Origin: Dendrocalamus latiflorus | Lineage: Eukaryota; Streptophyta; Magnoliopsida; Poales; Poaceae | Direction: 5' to 3' | Assembly (NCBI GenBank): GCA_017311315.1 | Contig: CM029609.1 | Span: forward strand, 35,896,744 to 35,960,743 | Length of the DNA stretch: 64,000 nucleotides | Shown here: in pieces, positions 43,105 to 54,953 of the stretch | Layout: every line of letters starts with the position of its first letter | Position numbering within the stretch: position 1 is the stretch's first letter | Translations under genes and position numbers: made by a program | The notes under the pieces: generated by a model | Seen by the model: only the letters and a program-made list of their open reading frames with translations | Told to the model about the DNA's origin: nothing | Database searches by the model: none

Positions 43105-45335
43105 TGTAACACCCCAGCCAATCAATGACCTGGAATGCTACCAACTAATAACATAATAAGGAAACTAATATTCATCTTACAAAATTTCTGCAGAACTTCC
43201 TTTGTTTATTGAGTAAATCAAAGGTCTCAACAAGCATAATCAACTGATATGAATACCAATAAGCAATAAGTTCATTTATAAGCAAAACTGGGTTATGATC
43301 ACCATCGCACTCATAACCATTCTACTTAGATAAAGAACGGAATCAAAGCAAATAAGTTCTATTCTTTATTACACCTTGAACCTGATAGACAATAATCAAA
43401 TACCACTTAAATTATTCAGCAAATAATGTTTAATGTTCTTTCTGCCTTCCATGGTGAATAGACCGTGCATGTGCATCAAAACTAATCCCTCTTTATTCCC
43501 ATGCATGCCGATCTCATGTGGGTACCTAAAACAAACAACAACCATAACAACAAACAACAACAAGAGTGAGTTCAAAGACTCAGCAAATATAAATAGGGGC
43601 AGCAAGGATAAAAGTGAACATCACTTCACAAATTCATCCATCAATCATATGAATAAACATGCTATGCAATATGATCAAAAATCTCTTTATCTCTTCTCTT
43701 GCGCATTTTACCGGTAATGCGGAGTGTGCATCCGTCAATGCACACCCATGCCTGTACCCTCTGGTACAGGGACCAATTGCCCATACTCCACAAGTATGGG
43801 GACCTTTAGCCCGTCATGACAACAACATGTCGGGGACCTCGGCGCTTGGTCATCTCGTGACCAAGACTTCAATAAATCATCATGATGCACAAATGTGAAT
43901 GTCTCAACAAATAAAACTTGCATTCACAACAACTATGCATCATAAATTCTCAGGAACTCTTTCAATTGCAATCTACCATAAACAATATCAACATATCATT
44001 ATCATGATCAAGATCACATAGTCTCAAAGCATGGAACAACCATCTTCATAGCAACAACCATCAACAATGCACACTATAAAATTTAAACCAACATTATAAT
44101 TGCCTTAACCACGAGAAAATGGGAAATGATCAGAAGGCGCGGCCCCTGGAATCCGTCCTCCTCCTGAACAATAATTATAATGATTGCTAAGACAACTGTA
44201 ACGAATCTTTAGATTAAACAAAACAACCCCAAACTAACCCAACATGCTTAACTTGACTCAACACCCCAATTCCTTTCGGCCACCCTGTCCCCTTCTACGG
44301 ACAGTCAACTTCAAAAATCCTTATCTAATGGTACAGAAGTGCGAACAGGGCGTTCTCAGATTCTTTGGAAAGATAATTAAATTACCTAACTAAACCTAGT
44401 TGGTGAGTCTCCCTGATTCGGCCAACTTCTACCCGCCCCATCTAACTTTCTTAGAACATCAATTCTGTAATGGGTTCTCTGGACAGCGCACTAAAACTGT
44501 CATAACTTTCACCCCGAGAGTCGGAATCCAGATTTCTTGACCTTTCTGGAAAGCTAAGGAAAAAATCTAAAACTTTCATAATATGGAGATCCTCTGATTC
44601 TCCTGATTCCTAGTCGCCCAAACTCATCTACCGAAACCTGACAGGAATTTCCCCGATCTACAGGACAGTCCGATTAGAAAAAATCATAACGTTCTCTACA
44701 GAGGTCCGAATGACGCGTTCTAGCACTTAATGGAAAGCTAAGGATGTCCTCCACAAATCTCTAGGAGAAGACCAAACCTGAATCCCCACGGATCTACATC
44801 AAAAAGACCGTCTAACAGAGGCTGTCCTGAGCAGATCCGAAAACCGACATTGCTAAACAACTAATTATATACATCTAGTTGGGGAAAAACAGGGATTACC
44901 CTTGATGAATTGTTGTAGAACACGAAGAACTCTCCACGAAACTCCTCCTCCTTTCTTTTCCCCTTTTTCCCTTTTCTCCTCCCTTCCTCCGGATCCAATC
45001 GCCTTGCTGCAATAGATCTTCTTCCTCCGCTCGATCGGCAGCAAATGGGGACCTTCTTCACCGGCAATGGAGGAGAGGGGAGGGGGAATAACTGCTGGAG
45101 GCGTGCAAGGGAGGAGAGGGGAGGCGCAAGGGGGAGAGGGGAGGGGCGGCTAGGGGGAGAGGGGGAGGGGCGGCTAGGGTTTGGAGGGGGTGGGCGCCTC
45201 TCCCCCCCCCCCCTATGGCTGGTTTCCCTCCTGGGCCTTGGCCCAGGCCCAGGTTGCCGTAAATTTACGTAATTCCCCCCCCCCTTTTTCCCTGATTTTA
45301 ATACTATTTGATAAAATGTCGCCCGGGATATTACA
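43105..45335 (-). repeat. gypsy solo LTR (-), 2,231 bp, inserted in reverse transcriptase
   Basis: Bounded by TGTAACACCCC and GGGATATTACA, with a perfect duplication GGGAG at 43100-43104 and 45336-45340. Joining the flanks restores the RT frame across DQLGG/ATVFS. The GC-rich block 44930-45270 lies near one end, and hairpins (43725-43865) lie toward the other, which favours minus orientation. No coding capacity. The frame at 45045-45272 is only a G-rich run. Confidence 0.93.
43725..43865 (-). repeat. row of hairpins in the solo LTR
   Basis: Consecutive inverted repeats: GTGTGCATCC..AATGCACAC, CCTGTACCCTCTGGTACAGG, CCCATACTCCACAAGTATGGG and CTTGGTCATCTCGTGACCAAG. Stems are 7-9 bp with 3-6 base loops. 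Confidence 0.85.
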
Positions 45336-45340
45336 GGGAG

Positions 45341-45861
45341 CCACAGTATTCTCCTAGATTGACCTGAGATCGGGTTATCATATGTTGAAGATTAGGGCCA
45401 AAGACATATAGAAAATAGCCTTCACCACCAGATATGAACTGTATGCGTTTACAGTTATGTCCTTCGGTTTAACCAATGCCCTGGCCTATTTCATAAACTT
45501 CATGAATAAAGTTTTGATGGAATATTGATATAGGTTTATAGTAGTATTCATTGATGATATCCTCATTTATTCCAAGAATGCTGAAGAACATGCCGAGCAC
45601 TTGCGATTAGTACTAGGAAAGCTAAAGGAACACTAGTTGTATGCCAAATACAACAAGTGTGAGTTTTGGCTAAAGGACATAAGCTTCCTTGACAATATTG
45701 TGTTTGCCGAGGGAATATCCGTTGACCCTGCCACGATAGATGCTGTCTTAGAATGAAAGCAACCGGCCACAGTGATTGAAATACTAAGTTTCCTTGGATT
45801 AGCTAGATACCACAGGAGATTTATTGAAGGGTTTTCCAAGATTATTGAGCCACTAACACAC
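45341..45861 (+). pseudogene. gypsy reverse transcriptase, second part
   Basis: Continues with DLRSGYHMLKIRAKD, FTTRYELYAFTVMSFGLTNA, then FIDDILIYSKNAEEHAEHL (the catalytic Asp-Asp pair) and SFLGLARYHRRFIEGFSKII. Stops lie within. The frame resumes at 51973 with LLKKEQKFEWTETREESFQD, so the sequence between is an insertion. Confidence 0.9.
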
Positions 45862-46634
45862 TCTAATATCCTAATTTTCAGTGCTTTTTGAAGTTTTCTA
45901 AAAATAACAAACATTTGGATTTTGTTAAATTAGTTAAAGCTTAACTTGAATTTTGCAAATTCAAAGATTTAATATGAATAAAGTAAACATCAATTAAATT
46001 AAAACCAGTTCTTGTTGGATTCCTTGTATTACAAGGATTTTTTTGTATTTTCTTAGATTTTAAAGGATTTATTTGCTGGCAATGACTATGCTAGTTTCCA
46101 AAATATGGTAAACAAGGCTATACTTATTAAGGAGTCTCATCGTGAGATGGAAGAATCTCACAAGGGGAAGATGATTCAACAAGGAGCACAGTTGCACCAG
46201 TCACAGTGATCTAGATTCAACACGTACCAGCCAGATCGTGTACCTCAGCAGATAGATTTCAGGACTCCAACTTTAATGCCTCGTTAGGATATTTCAAAAC
46301 TGTGCCCTATCAATGTCAGTAATCAGCCTCAGAGGAATGCTAGCCCTGCAACTTCACCTACTTGTTTCAAGTGTCAAGAGCTAAGTCATTTCGCTTGTAA
46401 GTGTCCATAGAAGCATCAAGCACTCATGTCAATTCTGTTCAATCTTGGAAGTACCCCTGCCAAGACCTTTTCACCAGGAGCAAGCCGTGCAACACTGAGA
46501 ACTCAAGGAAGCTAGATACCACAAAGTGTTGCAAGAGAAAGCCTGAACAACGTCATCTCCAATGTCACCCTGGGTAACCTATTCCTTTAGTGAGCCTGAC
46601 CTCGGGGTCGAAATTCCGTTTAAGAAGGGAGGTT
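45862..46634 (+). repeat. tandem unit 1: LTR start joined to gag end
   Basis: LTR part 45862-46077 and gag part 46078-46634, joined at GATTTATTTGCT/GGCAATGAC. Gag has FQNMVNKAILIKESHREMEE and the zinc knuckle CFKCQELSHFACKC (46363-46410). It ends in a polypurine tract (TTTAAGAAGGGAGG). Confidence 0.88.
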
Positions 46635-47423
46635 TGTAACATCCGAATTTTCAGTGCCTTTTTGTCTTTTACATAAAAAATAACCATTTGGGTTTTCTTG
46701 AATTAATTAAATCTTAATTTGAATTTTTGCAAATTAAAAAGATTTAATATGAATAAAGTAAACATCAATTTAATTAAAACCAGATCTTATTGGGTTCCTT
46801 GTGTTATAAGGATTTTTTTGTATTTTCTTAGATTTTTCCAAATTTATTTGCTGGCAATGACTATACTAGTTTCAAAAACATGGTAAACAAGGCTATTCTT
46901 ATTGAGGAGTCACCGTGAGATGGAAGAATCTCGCAAGAGGAAGATGATTCAACCAGGAGCACAGTTGCACCAGTCAAAGAGATCCAGATTCAACATGTAC
47001 CAGCCAGATCATGTACCTCAGGAGGCAGATTTCAAGACTCCAGCTCTAATGCCTCATTAGGATATTTCAAGACTGTGCCCTATCAATGTCGGCAATTAGC
47101 CTCAGAGGAATGCTAATCCTACAACTTCACCTACTTGTTTCAAGTGCCAAGAGGTAGGTCATTTCGCTCGTAAATGTCCACAGAATTGTCAAGCACTCTC
47201 GCTAATTCCATGCAATCCTGGAAGTACCCCTGCCAAGACCATTTCACCAGGAGCAAGCCGTGCAGCACTGATAGCTCAAGGAAGCCAGCTACCACAAAGT
47301 GTTACAAGAGGAAGCCTAAACAATGTCATCTCCAATGTCGCCCCGGGTAACTATTCCTTAGGGTAACCTATTCCTTTAGTGAGCATGAATCTCGTGGTCG
47401 AATTTTCATTTAAGGAGGAGGTT
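46635..47423 (+). repeat. tandem unit 2: LTR start joined to gag end
   Basis: Same structure with the same junction: LTR part 46635-46852, gag part 46853-47423 with zinc knuckle CFKCQEVGHFARKC at 47136-47178. It ends in a polypurine tract (TTTAAGGAGGAGG) followed by the third LTR start. Confidence 0.88.
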
Positions 47424-48674
47424 TGTAACAACCTAATTTTCAGTGCCTTTTTGTTTTTTACATAAAAAATAACCATTTGGATTTTCTTGAATTAATTAAA
47501 TCTTAATTTAAATTTTTTTTGCAAATTAAAAGATTTAATGTGAATAAAGTAAACATCAATTAAATTAAACTAGATCTTGTTGGGTTTCTTGTGATGCAAA
47601 GAATTTTTTTGGATTTATTTGCTATTTTCTAGAGCTCAATTTGAATTAAACCAATTTCTGCCAATTGGAAAGTACTGGAAAAATCCCAGAAGGCCTCTTG
47701 GGCTGAATTCCTTATTTGTTGGCCCAATCCACTTCCTTTGCCCTAACCATCTTTCCTGCGGCCCAGCTCTCTTGGCACCCTAGCCCAACTCCACTCAACC
47801 CAGCAGCCATTGGATCTTCCTCGTGGCCACATGTTGCCCGATCCTCACCAACTGCACCTTTCTTTCTAGCTTGTCTCACTGCCATCGAGGGCCCACTGTT
47901 AGGTTCATCTTCCCTGTCTCGGACTCCTCTATGTCCACACAGGTCATGCTACCACCGTCGCCTTGGAAGGCATGCCTTGGACATCGCCTTGCCTAGCTTT
48001 AAATAGCCCCCTCTACCCTTTTCACACCGAGCTGTCCCCTTCTTCTTTCCCTTGCGCGCCATCACCGAATTGAGTGTGCATCACCACCTCTGTTCTTACT
48101 TCTGGTGAGCAATTCTCCGTGCCTTGAAGCTCTTCCGCCTCCACTGAGTGGTGCACTAGATTTGCCCTGACACGAGTTATCCCCTCCACACCTCGCTGAG
48201 GACTATTGACGGAGGTGCACTAGAGTTTGCTATCATTGTACTTGCTCCACCACGCTCAACGCCACTGACCACCTTACCGACCACCTACGCATGATCCAAT
48301 CGCTAAATGCACTCCTCGTTGTGTGCGCATGCTAGAGCCGTGGACACCGAAGTCCAGTGAGCCGCTGTTGCCATCACTAGTGTTGAGCTACCCTCAGCCG
48401 TTGATCCAACCTATGTTAGCCGCCACCTCATCAGCCATGTTAGCGTCCATGTGTTTGATTCGCGGATGCCAAATAAGCCTTGGTCGCCAGCTCATGGCAT
48501 CACGCCGCCTTGCCATGTCATCTGCCACCTCAACACCACGTAAGCATCCACGGCAGCCCTAGGTCCACATGTCATCCTAGTCAATGCCACGTCGCTTGCC
48601 ATGTCAGCCCTAGTTCCATGTCATCATCGAGGCACTGTTTCATGGACCAAGTCCATCGTAGACACCTCATAGCC

Positions 48675-50031
48675 TGATGCGGATACATACATGCTTAGTG
48701 TTTTTCAATTAAATATATTATTTGATTGGAAGGAATTATTGAGCCGTATTAAATATTGCCAGGTGAATTCTAATTTTATTGGGTCTTTAATTATTATACT
48801 TGGAGATACAGAGCTACTGCTATTTTATTTAATTATATGCAGACCCATACTCGATCTGTACAAGTCTAAAGTGAAGATGTGTTGGAAGTTTCATCGATAC
48901 TAGTGCATCGTCCATCACTTCATGTGTACTAGATGATAAGGACATCCCGATTGGACCGATTACATGAGCATGAGTTAAAAAGATTAATCAACATGTGAAT
49001 TCGCTTCCAATTGAATTTGGTTTTAATTTACATAAGAATTGGTTACTACCTGATGATAATATTTTAATATTTACGTTTGAGCGTGAGAAGATTTTTAGGA
49101 CCCGAAAATATTATATGTTGCCTAGGAGTACGTGCCTAGCAGAAGGTATGGAAGGATAGAGATGCCAAAAGAAGACAACGCATGCATGGAAAAGAAATAA
49201 AGGAGTGCTTGGGCAAGCTACATGGATGTGCTGCATGTGTATGCATGCATGCGGGTATTTGCATGAGCATGCATTGAGAAAAAAACAAAGCACTGTTCAC
49301 GTGAGAAATCCTATGCATACATCCAGCCATACATAGCAAAGAAGCAAGAGAAGGAAAGAAGTCTAAATGCAGTTATTGGTTGATGCACGATAGAACAAGA
49401 AAGGAAGAAAGAGAAGCCATGTGCATGGAAAGCAAGAGAATCCCACGGCCTGCATGTTGCGATAGCTGATCCAAATCCAAGTCCCAAGAGAAGGCCCATG
49501 CGCTGCATATACCTGGTCCTTGCGTGAGCCATCCAAGGTCTTGCGCCAAGTCTGGCCGAGGCCATTAATTCGGCCATAAGTTTCGGCCATGTGTTTCTAT
49601 TTAAGTAATTAGAGTCAATCTCAGTTGATACTGAACAAGTCTTTGATTCGGCCTTAGGCCTACTTCATTGTGTGCGTGCGTGATAAATAGCCGCACCTCA
49701 TTCCTGTAATGAAAGACCACCATGAATCAATCTATTATTTATAGAGAGAGCTATACGTTTGTTCTTTCTAGAGTTTGACACACAGATGCAACCTAGAGGG
49801 GAACTGGGCATTCTCAACCCTGTTATTCTTGTGATTTCTCATGTTTTGTAGGAAGAATGTCACGTCTACTTTTGTGTGGTCGAGTAGACAAGGATTGAAG
49901 TATATGGTTGGGCGGATTCTTTTGTTGCAGGTTGCTGTATTGAAATAGTGGTTGGCGCCATCAGTTTGTTAGGTTGTATGAATCCAAAGTTATCCTTGAT
50001 CCTACGTCGTGAAGATCAGGTACCCATATCA
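48675..50031 (+). repeat. solo LTR, 1,357 bp, unrelated family
   Basis: TGATGCGGATAC at the left and CCCATATCA at the right with a perfect duplication TAGCC (48670-48674 and 50032-50036). A TATA-like GATAAATAGCC is at about 49682 and an AATGAAAGA-type signal at about 49710. TTGGCGCCA at about 49954 resembles another tRNA primer-site core but lies inside the LTR. No frame is supported. Confidence 0.75.
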
Positions 50032-51243
50032 TAGCCTTTGTGGACATGGTCCATGGACCAATGGCCCACATGTCAGCCAAATAAGTCTTTTTTAGAATTT
50101 CCTTTACCTTAAAAATCCCAAAATCCAAGGGCCCACCTGTCAGCCATGGGTTTCTCTCTCCTCTTTCTTTTCCAGTTTTTCTCAGCCGATCAATCTTCTG
50201 AGAGCCCGTTCTTCTCTGTCCAAACTCTGATTAACCTGATTCTTTTTCATAAATTCATATAAAATTGAGCTCTATATTTTAGTTTTAGTTCAGTTATCTT
50301 TGTATTTTATTTGCATTTATTTGTATTTCGTTCGCTTTCTCCCTCATTAGATAGCGTCTACGAAGGAGCAGAAGTTGGAACTGAAGGTCAAGAAGTGGTA
50401 ACTGAGCAAGACCAAGGCAAGTTGTGATCTTTGATTATATTGGACATATTATTTTAAATCTATTTATTTTATTTTAAATTATCATGCATTGCTGATTTAA
50501 TACAAACCATTGTATCTAGTAGTTGTTGATCAAATTTGATTAATTTCTCAATAGATAATTTGAATTCCATGATTCCATTATCACCATGGGATGGGTAGTT
50601 ATCTAGTGATGCAATACTAGTATCCACATGGGGTTGACGTTTATAATGCTTAGCCATGCTTATAGTATATTAGGCTCATCATCACATGTTGATTAATTAA
50701 TTAATTTTGACCTAATGAGATATTGAATCATGGTGGTCAGACACAGTTATAAAATTTGAGTACCATGATATAGGTAGTGTCATTGGTATTGGTTATACAA
50801 AATAGTTTTCACTTGGACAAGTAATTTGCAGTAAAGGGGAAGTGTGGTTAGTACTTTTGGGATGTGGATGCATCGCTTGGGTAATGTCTAAGGATTTAAC
50901 TTTGTGTGCCATTGATTCGTGCCTTACTATGCAACCACATCTCTAGTATGGGATGTACTTGGCTGATTAATTTATGATATTTTAACTTTGATTCCGTGAT
51001 TGAGATGAATGTGTTTGGTTGCAGCCATTGTCTCACATTGACGCAAAAGTGGGCATTTACCGACTAGGTCGAAGCCTACTCGATGGAAAAACCTTAGCGG
51101 ACAGAATTGGATTGAGATTAAACATTATAAATGCCTTACCATGGTCTCTCTACCTCACACCAAAGGGAGTGTGTTAATCTAGTGGCAATATGAGATGATC
51201 ATATTTTACAGGTAAAGTTATACAACCTCTGTAGAGTATAAAA

Positions 51244-51255
51244 CTATTCGAATAG
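51244..51255. repeat. conserved 12 bp palindrome CTATTCGAATAG, copy 3
   Basis: Preceded by CCTCTGTAGAGTATAAAA. Downstream (51340-51420) GTGAATGGTTAGTTCAC-type hairpins repeat three to four times. Confidence 0.8.
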
Positions 51256-51972
51256 TTGTGTCCCCAGTTATGGACAATGCTTGGTGATTTCACATAAGGG
51301 GTAGAACTTCCTAAAACCTGGTTGGGTTTGGGAAGTGAATGGTTAGTTCACGAGTGGTTCATTACGTGAATGGTTAGTTCACGGGTGGTTCATTGGGTGA
51401 ATGGTCAGTTCACTGTTGATTTACTGAATTCCTTTGTTTGTTTACTTATTAATCATTTTCAAAGTTTGCTTTCAATCTACTTATTATACTTACTCTAAAT
51501 TATTGCTTTCTGCAAAATAACCATTCAGCCATCATTTGGTAAGCCTTGCATAATTACATATTGCATCTCATTACAAATGACTTGCTGAGTACTCTATGTA
51601 CTCACAGTTATATCCTTTGCTGCTCAGTTGTTGAAGGAGAACCATTTCAGCTAGAGGTAATAGAAGAGTACTTCGATGTCTTTGGATTAGGACGCTGCTT
51701 CTTAGTCAATTGCATGTAGGCATGTAAAATGACTACTACGTTTATCTTTATTTTTGACTGCTAGTTTTTGTTAAAGCATATCAGGCTATTATTTGTAAGC
51801 TTGGACATAAAGTTGCTACTATGATAATTAATAATATTTTTGTCTTTCTTAGTTAATCATGATCGTGGTCGATATTTTATCTATGTTTTCACTGTGTACA
51901 TTAGTGTAATCCTAGAATAGTGTATAATATACAGGGGAGTCCGAATTTGCATATTCAGGTCTTGATACACAT

Positions 51973-52300
51973 CTACTCAAGAAGGAACAGAAGTTTGAAT
52001 GGACAGAAACACGTGAAGAAAGCTTCCAAGATTTGAAGAAGAAACTAATCTCCACCCCTGTGTTAGTCCTACCAGACATACGCAAGTATTTTGAGGTATA
52101 TTATGATGTCTCACATTAGGGCCTTGGGTGTGTACTAATGCAGGGGAAGGTCGTGGCATATGCATCAAGACAACTTCACCCTCATGAAGTGAATTATCCA
52201 ACCAAAAGTAACTTAAAGAGTTAATACTTAAGGAAGCCCACAGCTCCACATATTCCCTCCACACTAAGAGTACTAAGATGTACCAAGACATGAAGTAGTG
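51973..52300 (+). pseudogene. gypsy RNase H region, deleted
   Basis: FEWTETREESFQDLKKKLIS and YYDVSH, stop, GLGCVLMQGKVVAYASRQL then HPHEVNYPT. After this a large part of RNase H is missing and the sequence goes on to the integrase zinc-binding region (MYQDMK, stop, WYW). Confidence 0.85.
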
Positions 52301-52990
52301 GTATTGGTAGCCACATATGAAGAGGGATATCACTGAGCATGTTATCTGCTGTGATGTATATCAAAGAGTTAAAGAGAAACACTAGAGACTAGTAGGATTG
52401 CTGCAACCATTACAAATTTTTCAGTGAAAATGGGAAGAGGTTAGAATGGACTTCATCACTGGATTGCCGCAGACTAAATCAGGATATGACTATATATGGG
52501 TTATAATGGATAGACTAACGAAGGTCGCATATTTCATTCTAGTCAAGACAACCTATGGGGGAGATAAGCTGGTAAAACTGTATATATCCCGCATTGTGTG
52601 CCTACACGATGTGCCCAAAAGAATAGTTTCATATTGAGGTTCACAATTTATCTTGCATTTCTGGGCTAGCCTCTATGAAGCCCTCAGCACCTACTTAGAT
52701 GTTAGTACCGCTTATCATCCACAAATCGACGGGCAAACAGACAGGGTGAACCAAATCCTCGAAGATATGCTCCAAGCCTGTGCTTTGGACTTCACCAAGG
52801 ATTGGGAGGAATGTCTACCATATGTTGAAATTGCCTACAATAATAGTTACTAAACCATCCTAAAAATGCCCCCTTTTGAAGCCCTATATGGGAGAAAGTG
52901 CCGAACTCCCCTACATTGGGCAGAAGTGGGAGATATCTATATTTTAGGACTAGACACCTTGAAGTAGGCTGAGGAGAAAGTCAAGACAGA
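52270..52990 (+). pseudogene. gypsy integrase, inactive
   Basis: Zinc-binding part YQDMK, stop, WYW.PHMKRDI..VICCDV, then the core MDFITGLPQTKSGYDYIWVI, AYHPQIDGQTDRVNQILEDM and PPFEALYGRKCRTPLHWAEV. The second catalytic Asp (usually in SDRG) is replaced by Tyr at 52632-52634, followed by a stop (SY, stop, GSQF). Together with other stops this shows the enzyme is dead. Confidence 0.9.
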
Positions 52991-52999
52991 AGAGTTATG

Positions 53000-53430
53000 C
53001 TGATGGATGACGTAGACCTCTATGTTTTGAAATTAGAGACTATGTTTCGAAAAGTATGACCCTTGTGAGGAATTAGAAGGTTCAAGGTCAAGAGAAAGCT
53101 TGCGCCACGGTATGTTGGGCCATTCCCAATCATGGCCAAGAGAGAAGTAGCCTATCAGCTAGAGCTACCCACGAGTTTAGCCAATGTATACAATGTGTTC
53201 CTGTTTCTCAACTCAAGAAATGTCTTAGGGTACCGGAAGAACAAACCCCCTTGGAAATAATTGAGCTTAGGAAAGACTTGATGTTTCTAGAGCATCCTGT
53301 TAGAATACTCAACACATGGAAAGGCAAACAAGGTGCCAAATCATTCATCCTGCAAGGTTCAGTGGAGTAATCATTCTGAGGAAGAGGCCATGTGGGAATG
53401 AGAAGATCAGTTGAGGGTAGATTATCTTTA
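53000..53430 (+). pseudogene. integrase C-terminal end with chromodomain-like tail
   Basis: Frameshifted sequence includes HPVRILNTWKGKQGAKSF and, in the next frame, CKVQWSNHSEEEAMWE, stop, EDQLR, the typical end of a chromodomain in plant gypsy elements. The domain would have directed insertion to heterochromatin. Confidence 0.7.
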
Positions 53431-53473
53431 CCTATTCTCAGACTAGGCGAAATCTCGGGGTCGAGATTCTTTT

Positions 53474-53484
53474 AAGGGGGTAGG
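53474..53484 (+). promoter_or_regulatory. polypurine tract of the outer gypsy element
   Basis: AAGGGGGTAGG just before the LTR start TGTGACAGCCC at 53488; this would be the plus-strand DNA primer. Confidence 0.8.
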
Positions 53485-53487
53485 TTT

Positions 53488-54953
53488 TGTGACAGCCCAA
53501 AAAGCTTGTTGCTTGAAAATATGTAAAATTTAAAACTTTTTGATCTTCATCTTGTTGCATTTGGTTTTTGTAGATTTTTTATTGAAGATTTCCTAAGCAA
53601 CAATGATGATGATGATGATGATGATGAGAATAATAATAAAAGGGAAATCCATGCAAGTATAATTTAGAAGAAAATGTGCAAATGGAGAAACAAAATTGAA
53701 ATTTGAATCTGCATGTGAAAAGATGATCCAAGAGAAACTTGGAGAAACTCACCTTTAAAAAATAATTAAATATATGTATACACTGTGCTGTATGCAACAC
53801 AATTCAAGAAAAATAGGATTAATCTAATTAAATTGAATTACAAATTAAGGGAATATTTTTGACAATATTCATGAGCTAAAATGATGAGAGAATGGAATTT
53901 ATAAACAAAAGTCTAATACATGGAATCCTTAATATTAGCCAATTACAAAATTCAGTTCAAATAAATTTAAACATGAAATCAATGTAGGGTAGAGAAATTG
54001 TTGTCCCATAGCCATCCAAAAACCCTAAATAGTATTATAGGAAATTCATGCTGGATGCAAGTTTAGTTCATGTTTAAATTCAAATGTAATTCGTCTTTGT
54101 TTTAAATTGACAATTTAAACTAAAGATTCAAAATAGAAATTTATAGAGAATTCAAAAAATTAGGTGAATAATCGTTGGGCTTAACCCACTTTTCCCTAGT
54201 CCACTAGGTCTCTAGCCCAACCAGCCTCGCTGTGCAAGATAGTGCCCAACGAGCATTGCCCTAGTGCTGTGCACGCACTGTCGCACCATGCAGCGTGCCA
54301 TGCCATCCCTTGTGCCGCAACGCCACCCGATTGCCTTCGCTTATGCTCGCCCCTATCTCGGCTCGCATGTGCGACCATCCTCCCCCTGGCCCCCTCCTTT
54401 CCTTTTCTCCTTGCCACATGCCGTGCCGATGCCATGCACTGTGCTGCCCCACACTTCGTGCACACTTGCATAGCTACACCATGCTTTGCCCTACCCAACA
54501 CGCCACTACTCCACACCATGCCGTGCGCTGTTGCCATCACACGTGCTTCTGTGCCATGTTATGCAGCACCACCTCATTCAACTCCCATGCCACCTCCCTA
54601 CCACTAGCATGGCCTCCCACATCGCTAGGCCCCCCTCGCTGCCTATAAAAGCCTGAGCATGCTCTGTAGAGCTTTGCCACACTCCACTGCCTCTCCCTTA
54701 ACAAGGAATTTCCCCCTTGAAGCTCATGGCTCATCGGAGCCACTTCCATCTCCAACTATGGTAAAGTCAAGATTGATTGATTGGAGGCTCCTCCAATCAA
54801 TTCCGCTCAGCTAAAGCTTCATCAAGGCATCGTTGACCCCACCCCACCGTCGACTAGAGCTACTGTAACATATGGATCAGTATGGTCTAAGCGATGTACG
54901 AAATAATTTAGCAATGTATGTGTGAGCACTATCTACTGATCTAGAAAATAGTT
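53488..54953 (+). repeat. outer gypsy 3' LTR, truncated at its right end
   Basis: It starts TGTGACAGCCC. A GC-rich block 54170-54640 ends with a TATA box CCTATAAAAGCC near 54645. The family signature GTGAGCACTATCTACTGATC appears at 54923-54942. The last part is missing: it runs straight into the truncated copia LTR at about 54954. GC-rich frames on both strands are not genes. Confidence 0.8.
53606..53628. repeat. (GAT)n microsatellite
   Basis: ATGATGATGATGATGATGA run in the 3' LTR; it explains the poly-His frame on the minus strand. Confidence 0.95.

Larger units (their letters stand above)
45862..51967 (+). mobile_element. non-autonomous gypsy element inserted in pol, with tandem LTR-gag units
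   Basis: Flanked by CACAC (45857-45861) and CACAT (51968-51972), a 5 bp duplication with one change. Removing it restores the RT frame (PLTH/LLKKE). It starts TCTAATATCC (expected TGTAATATCC). Two units (45862-46634 and 46635-47423) each consist of the first 216-218 bp of the LTR joined to a gag C-terminal segment and polypurine tract. Then comes a long LTR (47424-51967) that holds its own insertion (48675-50031). No pol. The 5' LTR body is missing. Confidence 0.83.
47424..51967 (+). repeat. long gypsy LTR, about 3.2 kb without its insert
   Basis: It starts TGTAACAACCTAATTTTC and contains a GC-rich block with TATA-like CTTTAAATAGCC near 47995. It resumes after the insert at 50032 and shares with the other LTRs CAAGACCAAGGCAAG (near 50405) and the palindrome at 51244. 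The end TTGATA at 51967 is degenerate. Frames within it are not coding. Confidence 0.75.
36325..54953 (+). mobile_element. old Ty3/gypsy (chromodomain/Tekay-like) element, nested and broken
   Basis: Plus-strand parts in order: LTR remnant and primer site (36325-36424), an extra frame (36989-37261), gag (about 37787-38990), protease (42480-42708), reverse transcriptase (42830-43104 and 45341-45861), RNase H start and integrase (51973-52990), chromodomain-like tail to about 53430, polypurine tract (53474-53484) and a 3' LTR from 53488. It is split by three insertions (39003-42474, 43105-45335, 45862-51967) and many stops. The tail motif KVQWSNHSEEEAMWE is typical of Tekay/Del chromoviruses, a known plant gypsy lineage. 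The element is inactive. Confidence 0.87.

Noticed and set aside
47716..48677. Frames of 65-96 codons in a GC-rich block
   Set aside because: Part of the long LTR starting at 47424; no similarity to known proteins.
53579..53800. Poly-His protein on the minus strand
   Set aside because: Produced by a (GAT)n microsatellite inside an LTR.
54196..54755. Cys/His/Pro-rich frames on both strands
   Set aside because: GC-rich promoter block of the gypsy 3' LTR upstream of a TATA box; no domain.
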